Below, one piece after another: positions 15,605-23,792 of a stretch of 26,278 bases of DNA. The DNA comes from Halobacteriales archaeon SW_10_68_16. GTDB lineage: Archaea; Halobacteriota; Halobacteria; Halobacteriales; Haloarculaceae. The stretch spans positions 1,200-27,477 of the forward strand of contig PXSG01000110.1 in NCBI GenBank assembly GCA_003023485.1, given 5' to 3'. The position numbers were made by a program, and so were the translations under genes. Each line of letters starts with the position of its first letter. Within the stretch, counting starts at the first letter, position 1. The notes under the pieces were generated by a model. That model ran no database searches. It had not been told where the DNA came from and saw only the letters and a program-made list of their open reading frames with translations.

Positions 15605-16363
15605 GTGACGAACACGCAGCTCACGCTGGTCCAGATCGACAACTACGGGCCCTGGACGGTCACGCCCGAACCGAGACGGGAGGTCGACCTCCAGACGCTG
15701 CAATCGCGGCTGTTCGCGGACGTCTCGCAACTGGTCGGGAACCGCGAAGGCTACGCCTTCTTCGGGCGGTTCGACAACATGGTGACCGTCACCAACGGGC
15801 TAGACCGGGCGGACCTCGCACTGGTCCAAGAAGCTATCGGCAACCGCTACCCGGTCACGGCGAGTCTGAGCACCGCGGTCGACTCCTCGCCCGTCGCGGC
15901 GCTCGGACGGGCCTCGGCACAACTCCAGGACGCCGGCAGCGCACAGGACGACAGCCGCCGCGAGCGGCTGCTGGGCGAGACGCTCCCGGAGGCCGAGCGG
16001 GCCGACGGCGACGTCCAGATCGCCCACTTCGACGTCGACGACGCGACCGGCAAGTACACGGACCGGCTCAACGAGTTCGACGCCTTCATCCGTATCGAAC
16101 AGGGCTACGCGGAACTGATGGGCCACATGCGCGAGGCCCACGACTCCCTGTCTTTTTTCGTCGGCGGCGACAACGTCATCGCCGTCTGTTCGGACCTCTC
16201 GGCGGCCGACTACCACGCGGCCATCGACCACGTCGCCGACGCGGTCGGCGTCGAACTGAAGGTCGGCGTCGGCCGGGCCCGCGTCGCCCAGGCGGCGGGC
16301 ATGGCCGCCAAACACGCCCTCGAAACCTGTCGCGCGACCGGATCGAGCGTCGAGTTCGGCTGA
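15605..16363 (+). CDS. arfA: GTP cyclohydrolase III (archaeal type IIa)
   Basis: A 252-residue enzyme that opens GTP to a formylamino-pyrimidine, the first committed step of archaeal riboflavin and F420 synthesis. Start is taken at GTG 15605 because (M)TNTQLTLVQIDNYGPWTVTP matches the family start and a GCATACC TATA-like site lies about 25 bases upstream. An in-frame GTG at 15557 would add 16 residues without family support. FFGRFDNMVTVTNGL and the metal/nucleotide-binding FFVGGDNVIAVCSDL, two related ferredoxin-like halves, are clear. Converges on btuD with an 8-base gap. Confidence 0.93.
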   Translation: MTNTQLTLVQIDNYGPWTVTPEPRREVDLQTLQSRLFADVSQLVGNREGYAFFGRFDNMVTVTNGLDRADLALVQEAIGNRYPVTASLSTAVDSSPVAALGRASAQLQDAGSAQDDSRRERLLGETLPEAERADGDVQIAHFDVDDATGKYTDRLNEFDAFIRIEQGYAELMGHMREAHDSLSFFVGGDNVIAVCSDLSAADYHAAIDHVADAVGVELKVGVGRARVAQAAGMAAKHALETCRATGSSVEFG

Positions 16364-16371
16364 CGGGGCTC

Positions 16372-17553
16372 TCAGTCCGTCGAGACTGTCGCGCCCGTCC
16401 CGACCCGGGCGCGGACCGCCGCCACCAGTTCCTCGGGGCCGACCACCGTGGCACCGGCCGGCGGATCCGTGCCCTCGAGCGCGAGCAACGTTTCGGCCCC
16501 GGCGGCCAGCGTCCGGTTCGGCTCCGAGACCCGGGAGGCGAGCACCGTCACTCCCGCCTCCTCGCGGGCGGCCACGGCCCGCCGCCGGGTCGCCTCGTCG
16601 ACCGCCTCGAAGGGCGGCGCCGTCACGACGGTCGTCGCCACCGCGCGGGCGGTCCCGGCTGCGGCGTCGCCCTCGGGCAGGACGCCCACCCTCACCTCGA
16701 AGCCCGCGGCGGCGAGGCGGCCGATGGCGCGGGCGGCCCCCTCCCCACGGCCGACGACGTGGACGCGCTCGCCCCCGCCCGGGGCGTCGGCCAGCGGCGT
16801 CACCGTGGGCGTCCCCGTCACGGAGTTGGTCCCGACGGCCACACGGGTGTCGAAGGCGCCCTCGATGGTCCCGCTTTCGAGGACCGTCGCCGGCGGTCCC
16901 GCCGCCCGGACGCGCCCGTCGGCCAGCAACACCATCGTGTCACAGAAGCGCGCCGCGAGGTCGAGGTCGTGGATGGCCGCGACGACGGTCGTGCCCTCGT
17001 CGGCGAAGGTGCGAGCGAGCGAGAGCGTCCGGACCTGGTGGTTGATGTCCAGGTTCGCCGTCGGTTCGTCCAGCAGTAGAGCGGGCGTCTCCTGGGCCAG
17101 GGCGCGCGCGAGCACGACCCGCTGTCGCTCGCCGCCGCTGAGCGACGTTACCGACCGCTCGGCCAGCGCGGCGGTCTCGGTCCGTTCCAGCGCCCGCTGG
17201 ACGGCCTCGCGGTCCTCGGGCGTGACGGTCGCAAAGCGGCCGCGGTGGGGGGTTCGGCCCATCAGCACGAACTCCTCGGCGGTGAACGCGAAGTCGACGG
17301 CGGTCTCCTGGGGGACGGTCGCGACCAGGCGGGCCGTCTCGCGGGCGCTCAGACCGGCGACCTCCCGGCCGTCGAGTTCGACCGTGCCCCGGGCCGGTTC
17401 GAGCCGGCCGTTGACCGTCCACAGGAGCGTCGTCTTCCCGGCGCCGTTGGGGCCGACCAGCGCGAGGAACTCGCCGGGTTCGACCGACAGCGAGACCTCC
17501 TGGAGGACGGTCGCACCGCCCAACTCGACCTGGAGGTCCGCGACGCGGATCAC
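16372..17553 (-). CDS. btuD: Cobalamin ABC transporter ATP-binding protein
   Basis: A 393-residue ATPase of the vitamin B12 importer. Start is GTG 17553-17551, overlapping the btuC stop by four bases (GTGA), so translation is coupled. Walker A GPNGAGKT (residues 34-41), Q-loop region [10 protein letters not shown], signature SLSGGERQR, Walker [13 protein letters not shown] and H-loop AAIHDLD are all intact. After residue ~255 comes a ~135-residue extension ([17 protein letters not shown], then [18 protein letters not shown]) that looks Rossmann-like and is absent from bacterial BtuD. Assignment as cobalamin transport rests on the btuC and btuF neighbours; iron-siderophore transport is the alternative. 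Confidence 0.9.
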   Translation of the reverse strand: MIRVADLQVELGGATVLQEVSLSVEPGEFLALVGPNGAGKTTLLWTVNGRLEPARGTVELDGREVAGLSARETARLVATVPQETAVDFAFTAEEFVLMGRTPHRGRFATVTPEDREAVQRALERTETAALAERSVTSLSGGERQRVVLARALAQETPALLLDEPTANLDINHQVRTLSLARTFADEGTTVVAAIHDLDLAARFCDTMVLLADGRVRAAGPPATVLESGTIEGAFDTRVAVGTNSVTGTPTVTPLADAPGGGERVHVVGRGEGAARAIGRLAAAGFEVRVGVLPEGDAAAGTARAVATTVVTAPPFEAVDEATRRRAVAAREEAGVTVLASRVSEPNRTLAAGAETLLALEGTDPPAGATVVGPEELVAAVRARVGTGATVSTD

Positions 17554-18593
17554 AGCGCGTGCACCTCCCGGCTGCGCAGCAGGTACAGGAAGAAGGGCGC
17601 GCCCACGGCGGCCGTGACGACCCCGACCGGGACCTCGCCGGGGCCCATCCGGGCGACCGTATCGGTGGCCACGAGGAACGCCGCCCCCGCGAGCGCGCTC
17701 GTCGGCAGGAGAATCCGGTGGTCCGGGCCGACGACCAGCCGGAGCATGTGGGGGACGACGAGGCCGACGAACCCGATGACACCCGAGACTGCCACCGCGG
17801 CGGCCGTGGCGACGCTGGAGGTCGCCAGGAGGACGCGCTTGGTGCGCTCGACCTCGACGCCGAGCGCGTGGGCGTCAGCCTCCCCGAGCAGGAGGACGTT
17901 CAGGTCCCGCGTGTACGCCGCGAGCACCGCAAAGAGCACGACGACGACCGGCAGCGACAGCGTGACCTTCCCCCACGTGCTGGCGTGGAGGTGGCCCATC
18001 AGCCAGAAGATGGCCTCCTCTAAGCTGTCGCCGGCCTGCAACAGCAAAAAGGAGATGACCGCCCCGAGGAACGTCTGGACGGCCACCCCCGCGAGCAAGA
18101 GTGTCGCGACGGGGGTGTGGCCCCCCTCGGTCGCGAGCAGGTAGACGCCAAAGCCCGCCACGAGCGCGCCGCCAAAGGCGGCCGCGGGCAGCCCCAGCGG
18201 CACCGACAGCGGCGCGACGATGTAGGCGACCGCCCCCACGGCGGCGCCGGCGGAGACGCCGATGATCGAGGGGTCGGCCATCGGGTTCCGGAAAAAGCCC
18301 TGCATGACTGTCCCGACGGCCGCGAGGGCGAACCCGACGACGGCGCCGAGCACGATGCGGGGCAAGCGGATCGACCAGACGATGGTCTCGGTCGTCCCCG
18401 AGACGGTCACGGCGGGCGAGACCCACCGCAGTCCCGACCCCGCGGGGACGGGCACCGCCAGCCGGGCGCCGACGGCCGCGATGGCGTCCCGCGGGCCGAC
18501 CGCCGCGGGGCCGACCGCGACGCTCGCGGCCATCACGGCCACCAGCAGTGCCGACAACGCCGCCGACCACGCCAGGGTCCGTCTGGGGAGCAT
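17550..18593 (-). CDS. btuC: Cobalamin ABC transporter permease
   Basis: A 347-residue polytopic FecCD/BtuC permease with about ten hydrophobic helices, from ATG 18593-18591. Family landmarks are [60 protein letters not shown], and a C terminus [20 protein letters not shown]. It forms the membrane channel through which BtuF-delivered corrinoid passes. It is first in the btuC-btuD operon and is divergent from btuF over 57 bases. Confidence 0.92.
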   Translation of the reverse strand: MLPRRTLAWSAALSALLVAVMAASVAVGPAAVGPRDAIAAVGARLAVPVPAGSGLRWVSPAVTVSGTTETIVWSIRLPRIVLGAVVGFALAAVGTVMQGFFRNPMADPSIIGVSAGAAVGAVAYIVAPLSVPLGLPAAAFGGALVAGFGVYLLATEGGHTPVATLLLAGVAVQTFLGAVISFLLLQAGDSLEEAIFWLMGHLHASTWGKVTLSLPVVVVLFAVLAAYTRDLNVLLLGEADAHALGVEVERTKRVLLATSSVATAAAVAVSGVIGFVGLVVPHMLRLVVGPDHRILLPTSALAGAAFLVATDTVARMGPGEVPVGVVTAAVGAPFFLYLLRSREVHAL

Positions 18594-18616
18594 ACTGCAA
18601 GGTGAGTTGGTTTAGG

Positions 18617-18626
18617 CAAATATTTG
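18617..18626. promoter_or_regulatory. Palindromic TATA element shared by btuC and btuF
   Basis: CAAATATTTG is a perfect 10-bp palindrome. Its centre is about 28 bases before the btuC ATG (18593) and about 29 before the btuF GTG (18651). It is the only AT-rich island in the gap. A self-complementary TATA element at equal distances fits bidirectional initiation of both transporter transcripts. Confidence 0.7.
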
Positions 18627-18650
18627 TTGCTCGTCTACCCGCATTGTCCC

Positions 18651-19685
18651 GTGACCGGACCAGCGAGACACGCTGCCAGGCTCGCGGCGCTCGGGGTGGG
18701 ACTGTTCGCCCTCGCCGTCGCCCTGCCGGGGGTGGCCGTCGCCGACCACCAGGGGAGTGGCTGTGGGTTCCCCGTCACCGAGACGGACGCGACGGGGACC
18801 GAGGTGACCGTCGAGGAGCCCGCCGAAGACGTCGTCGTGCTGGACGCCTCCTCCGCGCAGGTGTTCTGGGAGATCGGCGCGCAGGACCGCGTGGTCGGGA
18901 TGCCCGTCGAGGACTTCACCGCGTACCTCGAGGGCTCGACCGAAAAGACCGACGTGACCGACGGCCAGCAGGTGCTCGTCGAGCGCGTGGTCGAACTCGA
19001 ACCGGACCTCGTCCTGGCCCCGAACTACCTCGGCGAGGAGACGATGACCCAGCTCCGGGGGGCCGGCCTCACCGTCTACCAGCTCCCCCTCGAAGATTCC
19101 TTCGAGGCCATCTACCGGAAGACCGCCCTCTATGGCCACGTCGTCGGCGAGTGCGAGGCCGCGAACGACACCGTCGCCGAGACGCGCGCCGAGGTCGAGG
19201 AACTCCGCGAGGCCGTCGCCGGCCGCGACCGGCCGCGGGTGCTGTACTTCTTTTTCGGCTTCGCTGCCGGTGACGGGACGTTCATCAACGACCTCGTCGA
19301 GACCGCCGGCGGGCGGAACGTGGCCGCCGAGGCCGGCGTCGACGGCTACGTCGAACTCTCGAAGGAGGTGGTCGCCGAGCGCGACCCCGAGTGGATCGTC
19401 GCGCCGAGCCACGCCGGCCTGCCCGAGGGCGAGCCCTTCGAATCGACGACCGCATTCGAGCGGAACCAGACGCTCGTCGTCGACGAGAACCTGGTCAGCC
19501 AGGCCGGCCCGCGCGTGGTCGTCCCGTTGCGCACGATGGCCGAGACGTTCCACCCCGAGGCATTCGAGTCGAACGGGACCGGAACGCCGACACCCTCACC
19601 CGCGCCCGGGGACGCCGGGCCCGGCTTCGGTGCCCTGGCGGCGCTGGTCGCGCTGGTGGCCACAGTCATCCTCGCCCGGCGGTAA
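18651..19685 (+). CDS. btuF: Cobalamin-binding protein with PGF-CTERM anchor
   Basis: A 344-residue surface protein. GTG 18651 is preferred over an upstream TTG because it lies about 29 bases from the TATA palindrome and gives a clean signal peptide (RHAARLAALGVGLFALAVAL, then cleavage near AVADHQ). The two-lobed periplasmic-binding fold of the BtuF/FecB type shows in VVVLDASSAQVFWEIGAQDR, LEPDLVLAPNYL, ETAGGRNVAAEAGVDGYVEL and RDPEWIVAPSH. A Thr/Pro linker leads to the tail GPGFGALAALVALVATVILA followed by RR: a PGF-CTERM signal, normally removed by archaeosortase A with transfer to a lipid. It captures corrinoid for BtuCD. Confidence 0.92.
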   Translation: MTGPARHAARLAALGVGLFALAVALPGVAVADHQGSGCGFPVTETDATGTEVTVEEPAEDVVVLDASSAQVFWEIGAQDRVVGMPVEDFTAYLEGSTEKTDVTDGQQVLVERVVELEPDLVLAPNYLGEETMTQLRGAGLTVYQLPLEDSFEAIYRKTALYGHVVGECEAANDTVAETRAEVEELREAVAGRDRPRVLYFFFGFAAGDGTFINDLVETAGGRNVAAEAGVDGYVELSKEVVAERDPEWIVAPSHAGLPEGEPFESTTAFERNQTLVVDENLVSQAGPRVVVPLRTMAETFHPEAFESNGTGTPTPSPAPGDAGPGFGALAALVALVATVILARR

Positions 19686-19807
19686 CAGTCGCGCGCACCC
19701 GCGGCGCCCGCCGGCGCGACGTCCGCGCACACCCGCGCTGTCTGTCGATTACTCGAAAGGTTTTAGGCGGCGTCCTCGCGTAGACCCCATATCGCTGGTG
19801 GTACCCC

Positions 19808-22228
19808 GTGGAACTGATAATCACCGAGAAGGAAAACGCCGCCCGGCGCATCGCGGAGATACTGAGCGAGGGGGCCGCGGAGGCCGAGCGCCGCAACGGC
19901 GTGGCGGTCTACCGCTGGGGCGATAAGCGCGTCGTCGGCCTGTCGGGCCACGTCGTCGGCCTCGATTTCCCGCCCGAGTACAGCGAATCGTCCGCACGCT
20001 CACGGACCTGGCCGGCCGGGCCGACCGCGTCGCCATCGCGACCGACTACGACCGCGAGGGCGAACTCATCGGCAAGGAGGCCTACGAACTCGTCCGCGAG
20101 GAGACCGACGTGCCCGTCGACCGCGTGCGCTTCTCCTCGATCACCGAAGGGGAGGTCCGGGAGGCCTTCGCCGAGCCCGACGAGCTGGACTTCGATCTCG
20201 CGGCGGCCGGCGAGGCCCGGCAGGTCATCGACCTCGTGTGGGGCGCTGCACTCACGCGATTTCTCTCGCTGTCTGCCCGCCAACTGGGCCAGGATTTCAT
20301 CTCCGTCGGCCGGGTGCAGTCCCCGACGCTGAAGCTCATCGTCGACCGCGAGCGCGAGATCGAGGCCTTCGACCCCGAGGACTACTGGGAACTGTTCGCC
20401 GACCTCCGGAAGAACGGCGAGGCCTTCGAGACCCAGTACTTCTATGACGACGACGGCAGCGAGGCCGAGCGCGTCCCGGACGAAGCCGACGCCGAGCGCG
20501 CCCACGAACGCCTCCAAGAGGCCGAGACAGCCACGGTCTCCTCGGTCCGCCAGCGCACCCGCACCGACACGCCGCCGGCCCCCTTCAACACGACCGCGTT
20601 CATCAGTGCCGCCGGGTCGCTCGGCTACTCGGCCCAGCGCGCGATGTCGGTCGCCGAGGACCTCTACACCGCCGGCTACATCACCTACCCCCGCACCGAC
20701 AACACGGTCTACCCCGAGGACCTCGAACCCGACGCGCTGCTGAACTCGTTCGGGGGCAGTCGGGCCTTCGGCGCGGACGCCGAGTCGCTGCTCGCGCTGG
20801 ACTCGCTGGAACCGACCGAGGGCGACGAGGAGACCACCGACCACCCGCCGATCCACCCGACGGGCGAACTCCCCGACCGGGCCGAGTTGAGCGAGGGCGA
20901 GTGGGAGATCTACGAACTGGTGGTGCGCCGTTTCTTCGCCACGGTCGCCGAGGCGGCCACCTGGGCACACCTGCGCGTGGTCGCGGACGCCAACGGCTGT
21001 TCGCTCAAGGCCAACGGCAAGCGCCTCGTCGAGTCGGGCTACCACGCTGTCTACCCCTACTCCGCCGCCGACGAGACCCACGTCCCCGACCTCAAGGAGG
21101 GCGACTCCCTCGCGGTGGCAGACGTCCGCCTCGAAGCCAAGCAGACCCAGCCCCCGCGCCGGTACGGCCAGTCGAGACTCATCCAGAAGATGGAGTCGCT
21201 GGGGCTGGGAACGAAGGCAACCCGCCACGGGACCATCGAGAAACTGTACGACCGCGGCTACATCGAGGAGGACCCGCCACGGCCGACGGCGCTGGCCGAA
21301 GCGGTCGTCGACGCGGCGGAGGCGTTCGCGGAGTTGGTGGTCAGCGACGAGATGACCGCCCAGCTCGAACGGGATATGGCCGCCATCGCGGGCGGCGAGG
21401 CCACCCTGGCGGAGGTGACCGAGGAGTCCCGGGAGATGTTACAGCGGGTCTTCGCGGAGTTGCGCGAATCCCGCGAGGAGATCGGCGAACACCTCCAGGA
21501 GTCGCTGAAGGCCGACCGCCGGCTGGGTCCCTGTCCCGACTGTGGCGAGGACCTGCTCGTCCGGCAGAGCCGCCAGGGGTCGTACTTCGTGGGGTGTGAC
21601 GGCTTTCCCGAGTGTCGGTTCACGCTCCCGCTGCCCTCGCAAGGCGAGCCGACGCGTGAAGATGCTCGCCGGCCGCGACACGTTCGTCCACGGCTGTCCC
21701 CGTTGCAAGGCAGAGGAGGCCGAAGACAGCGAGGACACCGTCATCGGGGAGTGTCCGGACTGTGGGGAAAGCGTTGCTCCTCCGGAGCAACGAAGCGAAG
21801 GCGGTGAAACCGCCCACGCGGGCGGCGAACTCGCGATCAAACAGCTCCGGTCGGGCTCGCGGCTGGTGGGCTGTACCCGCTACCCCGAGTGTGAGTACTC
21901 GCTGCCACTGCCCCGCCGGGGCGACATCGAGGTGACCGACGACCGCTGCGGGGAACACGACCTGCCCGAACTGGTCGTCCACGACGGCGACGACCCCTGG
22001 GAACTGGGCTGTCCCATCTGCAACTACCGCGAGTACCGCGCCGAGCAGGAACTCGACGGGTTGGAGGACCTGGATGGCGTCGGGTCGGCGACCGCCGAGA
22101 AACTCGCTGACGCCGGCATCGAGGACCTCGACGACCTGCAGGCGGCCGACGCCGACGAGGTGGCCGGCAACGTGCAGGGCGTCTCGGCCGCTCAGGTCCG
22201 GCAGTGGCAGGCCGAACTGCCCTCCTGA
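19808..22228 (+). pseudogene. topA: DNA topoisomerase I (type IA), frame broken at two places
   Basis: TopA relaxes negative supercoils by single-strand passage. GTG 19808 gives (M)ELIITEKENAARRIAEIL with the catalytic toprim glutamate. Segment 2 (about 19987-21652) holds IATDYDREGELIGKEAYELV, the catalytic tyrosine in GYITYPRTD, and the first Cys4 zinc finger (CPDCGEDLL). Segment 3 (about 21653-22228) holds two further Cys-rich fingers and a helix-hairpin-helix (LDGVGSATAEKLADAG). At 19985 the frame shifts and about 23 toprim residues are missing; at 21652 it shifts back with about 13 missing. A palindromic in-frame segment lies at 21770. TopA is normally essential, so sequencing or assembly error must be considered. 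Confidence 0.9.
21770..21820 (+). repeat. Candidate in-frame palindromic element in topA
   Basis: This 51-base segment encodes SVAPPEQRSEGGETAHA between zinc-finger residues CPDCGE and GGELAIKQLRSG. It holds a perfect 8-bp stem, GTTGCTCC (21773-21780) with GGAGCAAC (21784-21791) and a TCC loop. A second 6-bp stem follows, GGCGGT (21800-21805) with ACCGCC (21809-21814) and a GAA loop. A shorter GCCC/GGGC stem overlaps its end. In related haloarchaeal TopA proteins, as I recall them, the finger runs almost directly into GGELAIK, so the segment looks inserted without breaking the frame. Confidence 0.6.
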
Positions 22229-22296
22229 GCGCGGGCGGGTCACTCGCGGACCACGCGGCGTCAGGTTCTTCCCCTCCGTGCCCATTGGTAGCACGT

Positions 22297-22401
22297 ATGG
22301 AACAGGACCGGGACACGTACCGCTGTGAGGCCTGCGAGGCGGAGTTCGAGAGCCGCGATGCGTTGCGCAGGCACGTCTACGACATGGGACTCGTGTGGTA
22401 G
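22297..22401 (+). CDS. Mini zinc-finger protein, 34 residues
   Basis: ATG 22297 to TAG 22401 encodes a 34-residue protein. YRCEACEAEFESRDALRRHV gives C-x2-C-x12-H of a C2H2 finger, but the second histidine is absent; the following residues are YDMGLVW. Haloarchaea carry many such tiny finger proteins, and loss of the fourth ligand with a conserved H-x2-D-x-G-L ending is something I have seen among them. It sits between topA and aspS on the same strand. Probable nucleic-acid or protein binding; role unknown. Confidence 0.75.
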   Translation: MEQDRDTYRCEACEAEFESRDALRRHVYDMGLVW

Positions 22402-22441
22402 TGTCCGACGACAGGACGGACAAACCGGGCACGAAAGGCTG

Positions 22442-22450
22442 TTCTTAAGT
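22442..22450 (+). promoter_or_regulatory. aspS: TATA-like element of aspS
   Basis: TTCTTAAGT, containing the palindrome CTTAAG, is centred about 26 bases before the aspS ATG at 22473. It is the only AT-rich stretch in the 71-base gap and fits a leaderless haloarchaeal promoter. Confidence 0.55.
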
Positions 22451-22472
22451 CCGGCCCCTCGAAACGGCGGGT

Positions 22473-23774
22473 ATGGACGACCGAACCTACACCGCGGTGG
22501 CCGAGCCGGGCGAGACGGTGACGCTTGCCGGCTGGGTCCACGAGATCCGGGACCTGGGGGGTATCGCCTTCCTCATCCTCCGTGACACGACCGGCAGGAT
22601 ACAGATCAAATTCGAGAAAGACGAGATGGACGAGGCTCTCGTCGAGACGGGGCTGGGGGTACACCGCGAGAGTGCCATCACCGTCACCGGCACCGCCGAG
22701 GAAGAAGAGCGGGCCCCCACCGGCGTCGAGGTCGTGCCCGAGTCCATCGAGGTGCTCGCCGAGGCCGACCCCGAACTACCCCTCGACCCGTCGGGGAAGG
22801 TCGAGGCAGACCTCTCGACGCGGCTGGACAACCGGACGCTGGACCTCCGGAAGGAAGAGATCAAGGCCATCTTCGAGATCCGCGCCGAAGTGCTCCGTGC
22901 GGTCCGCGAGCAGTTCCGGGCGCTGGATTGCACGGAGATCAACACGCCGAAGATCGTCGCCACGGGCACCGAGGGCGGGACCGAACTGTTCCCGGTCACC
23001 TACTTCGGCCGGGAGGCGTTCATGAACCAGAGCCCGCAGCTGTTCAAGCAGCTGATGGTCGGCTCCGGGTTGGAGCGGGTCTTCGAGATCGGCCCCATCT
23101 TCCGGGCCGAGGAGCACAACACCCCCCGCCACCTCAACGAGGCGACGATGATCGACTTCGAGTCGGCGTTCATCGACCACACCGAGGCGATGGACGTCTG
23201 CGAGGCCATCGTCCGGGCCGCCTACGAGGGTGTCGCCGAGAACTGTACCGACCAGTTAGAGACGCTGGGGTACGAGGACTTCGGCGTCCCCGAGGGGGAG
23301 TTCCCGCGGCTCACCTACGAGGAGACAATCGAGCGGGTCAACGCCACCGGTGCCGTAGAGGAGGTGCTGGTGTGGGGCGACGACCTGCCAACCGAGGGCG
23401 AGAAGGCGCTGGGCGAGGAGATCGGGACCCACTACTTCATCACCGACTGGCCAAGCGAGGTCAAGCCCTTCTACATCAAGGACCACGACGACGACCCCGA
23501 GGTGTCGACGGGCTTCGACATGATGCATCCCGCGCTGGAACTGGTTTCGGGTGGCCAGCGCGAACACCGCCACGACCACCTCATCGAGGGCTTCGAACAG
23601 CAGGGACTCGAACCCGAGGCCTTCGAGTACTACACCAAGATGTTCCGCTACGGGATGCCTCCCCACGCCGGCTGGGGGCTGGGCGTCGAGCGCCTCGTGA
23701 TGACGATGCTCGACCTCGACAACATCCGCGAGGCCGTCCTCTTCCCGCGAGACCGGCAGCGTCTGAGCCCGTAG
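22473..23774 (+). CDS. aspS: Aspartyl-tRNA synthetase (archaeal type)
   Basis: A 433-residue class IIb synthetase of normal archaeal length. The N-terminal OB-fold anticodon-binding domain spans residues about 15-100 ([20 protein letters not shown], then [10 protein letters not shown]). The catalytic core follows, with [18 protein letters not shown], the motif 2 loop [11 protein letters not shown], and motif 3 [14 protein letters not shown]. It is the compact archaeal/eukaryal form without the bacterial GAD insertion. Such enzymes may be discriminating or also charge tRNA-Asn; that cannot be decided from this window. It converges on the next gene with an 18-base gap. Confidence 0.97.
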   Translation: MDDRTYTAVAEPGETVTLAGWVHEIRDLGGIAFLILRDTTGRIQIKFEKDEMDEALVETGLGVHRESAITVTGTAEEEERAPTGVEVVPESIEVLAEADPELPLDPSGKVEADLSTRLDNRTLDLRKEEIKAIFEIRAEVLRAVREQFRALDCTEINTPKIVATGTEGGTELFPVTYFGREAFMNQSPQLFKQLMVGSGLERVFEIGPIFRAEEHNTPRHLNEATMIDFESAFIDHTEAMDVCEAIVRAAYEGVAENCTDQLETLGYEDFGVPEGEFPRLTYEETIERVNATGAVEEVLVWGDDLPTEGEKALGEEIGTHYFITDWPSEVKPFYIKDHDDDPEVSTGFDMMHPALELVSGGQREHRHDHLIEGFEQQGLEPEAFEYYTKMFRYGMPPHAGWGLGVERLVMTMLDLDNIREAVLFPRDRQRLSP

Positions 23775-23792
23775 GCGAAGCCGTCGGTCGTC

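Noticed and set aside
18594..18650. Possible cobalamin riboswitch controlling the btu genes
   Set aside because: The gap is 57 bases with a TATA element 28-29 bases from each start, leaving no room for a B12 aptamer.
11225..22228. Inteins or introns as an explanation for the frame breaks
   Set aside because: At ppsA and both topA sites conserved sequence is missing, not added, and no splice motifs or homing-endonuclease sequence is present.
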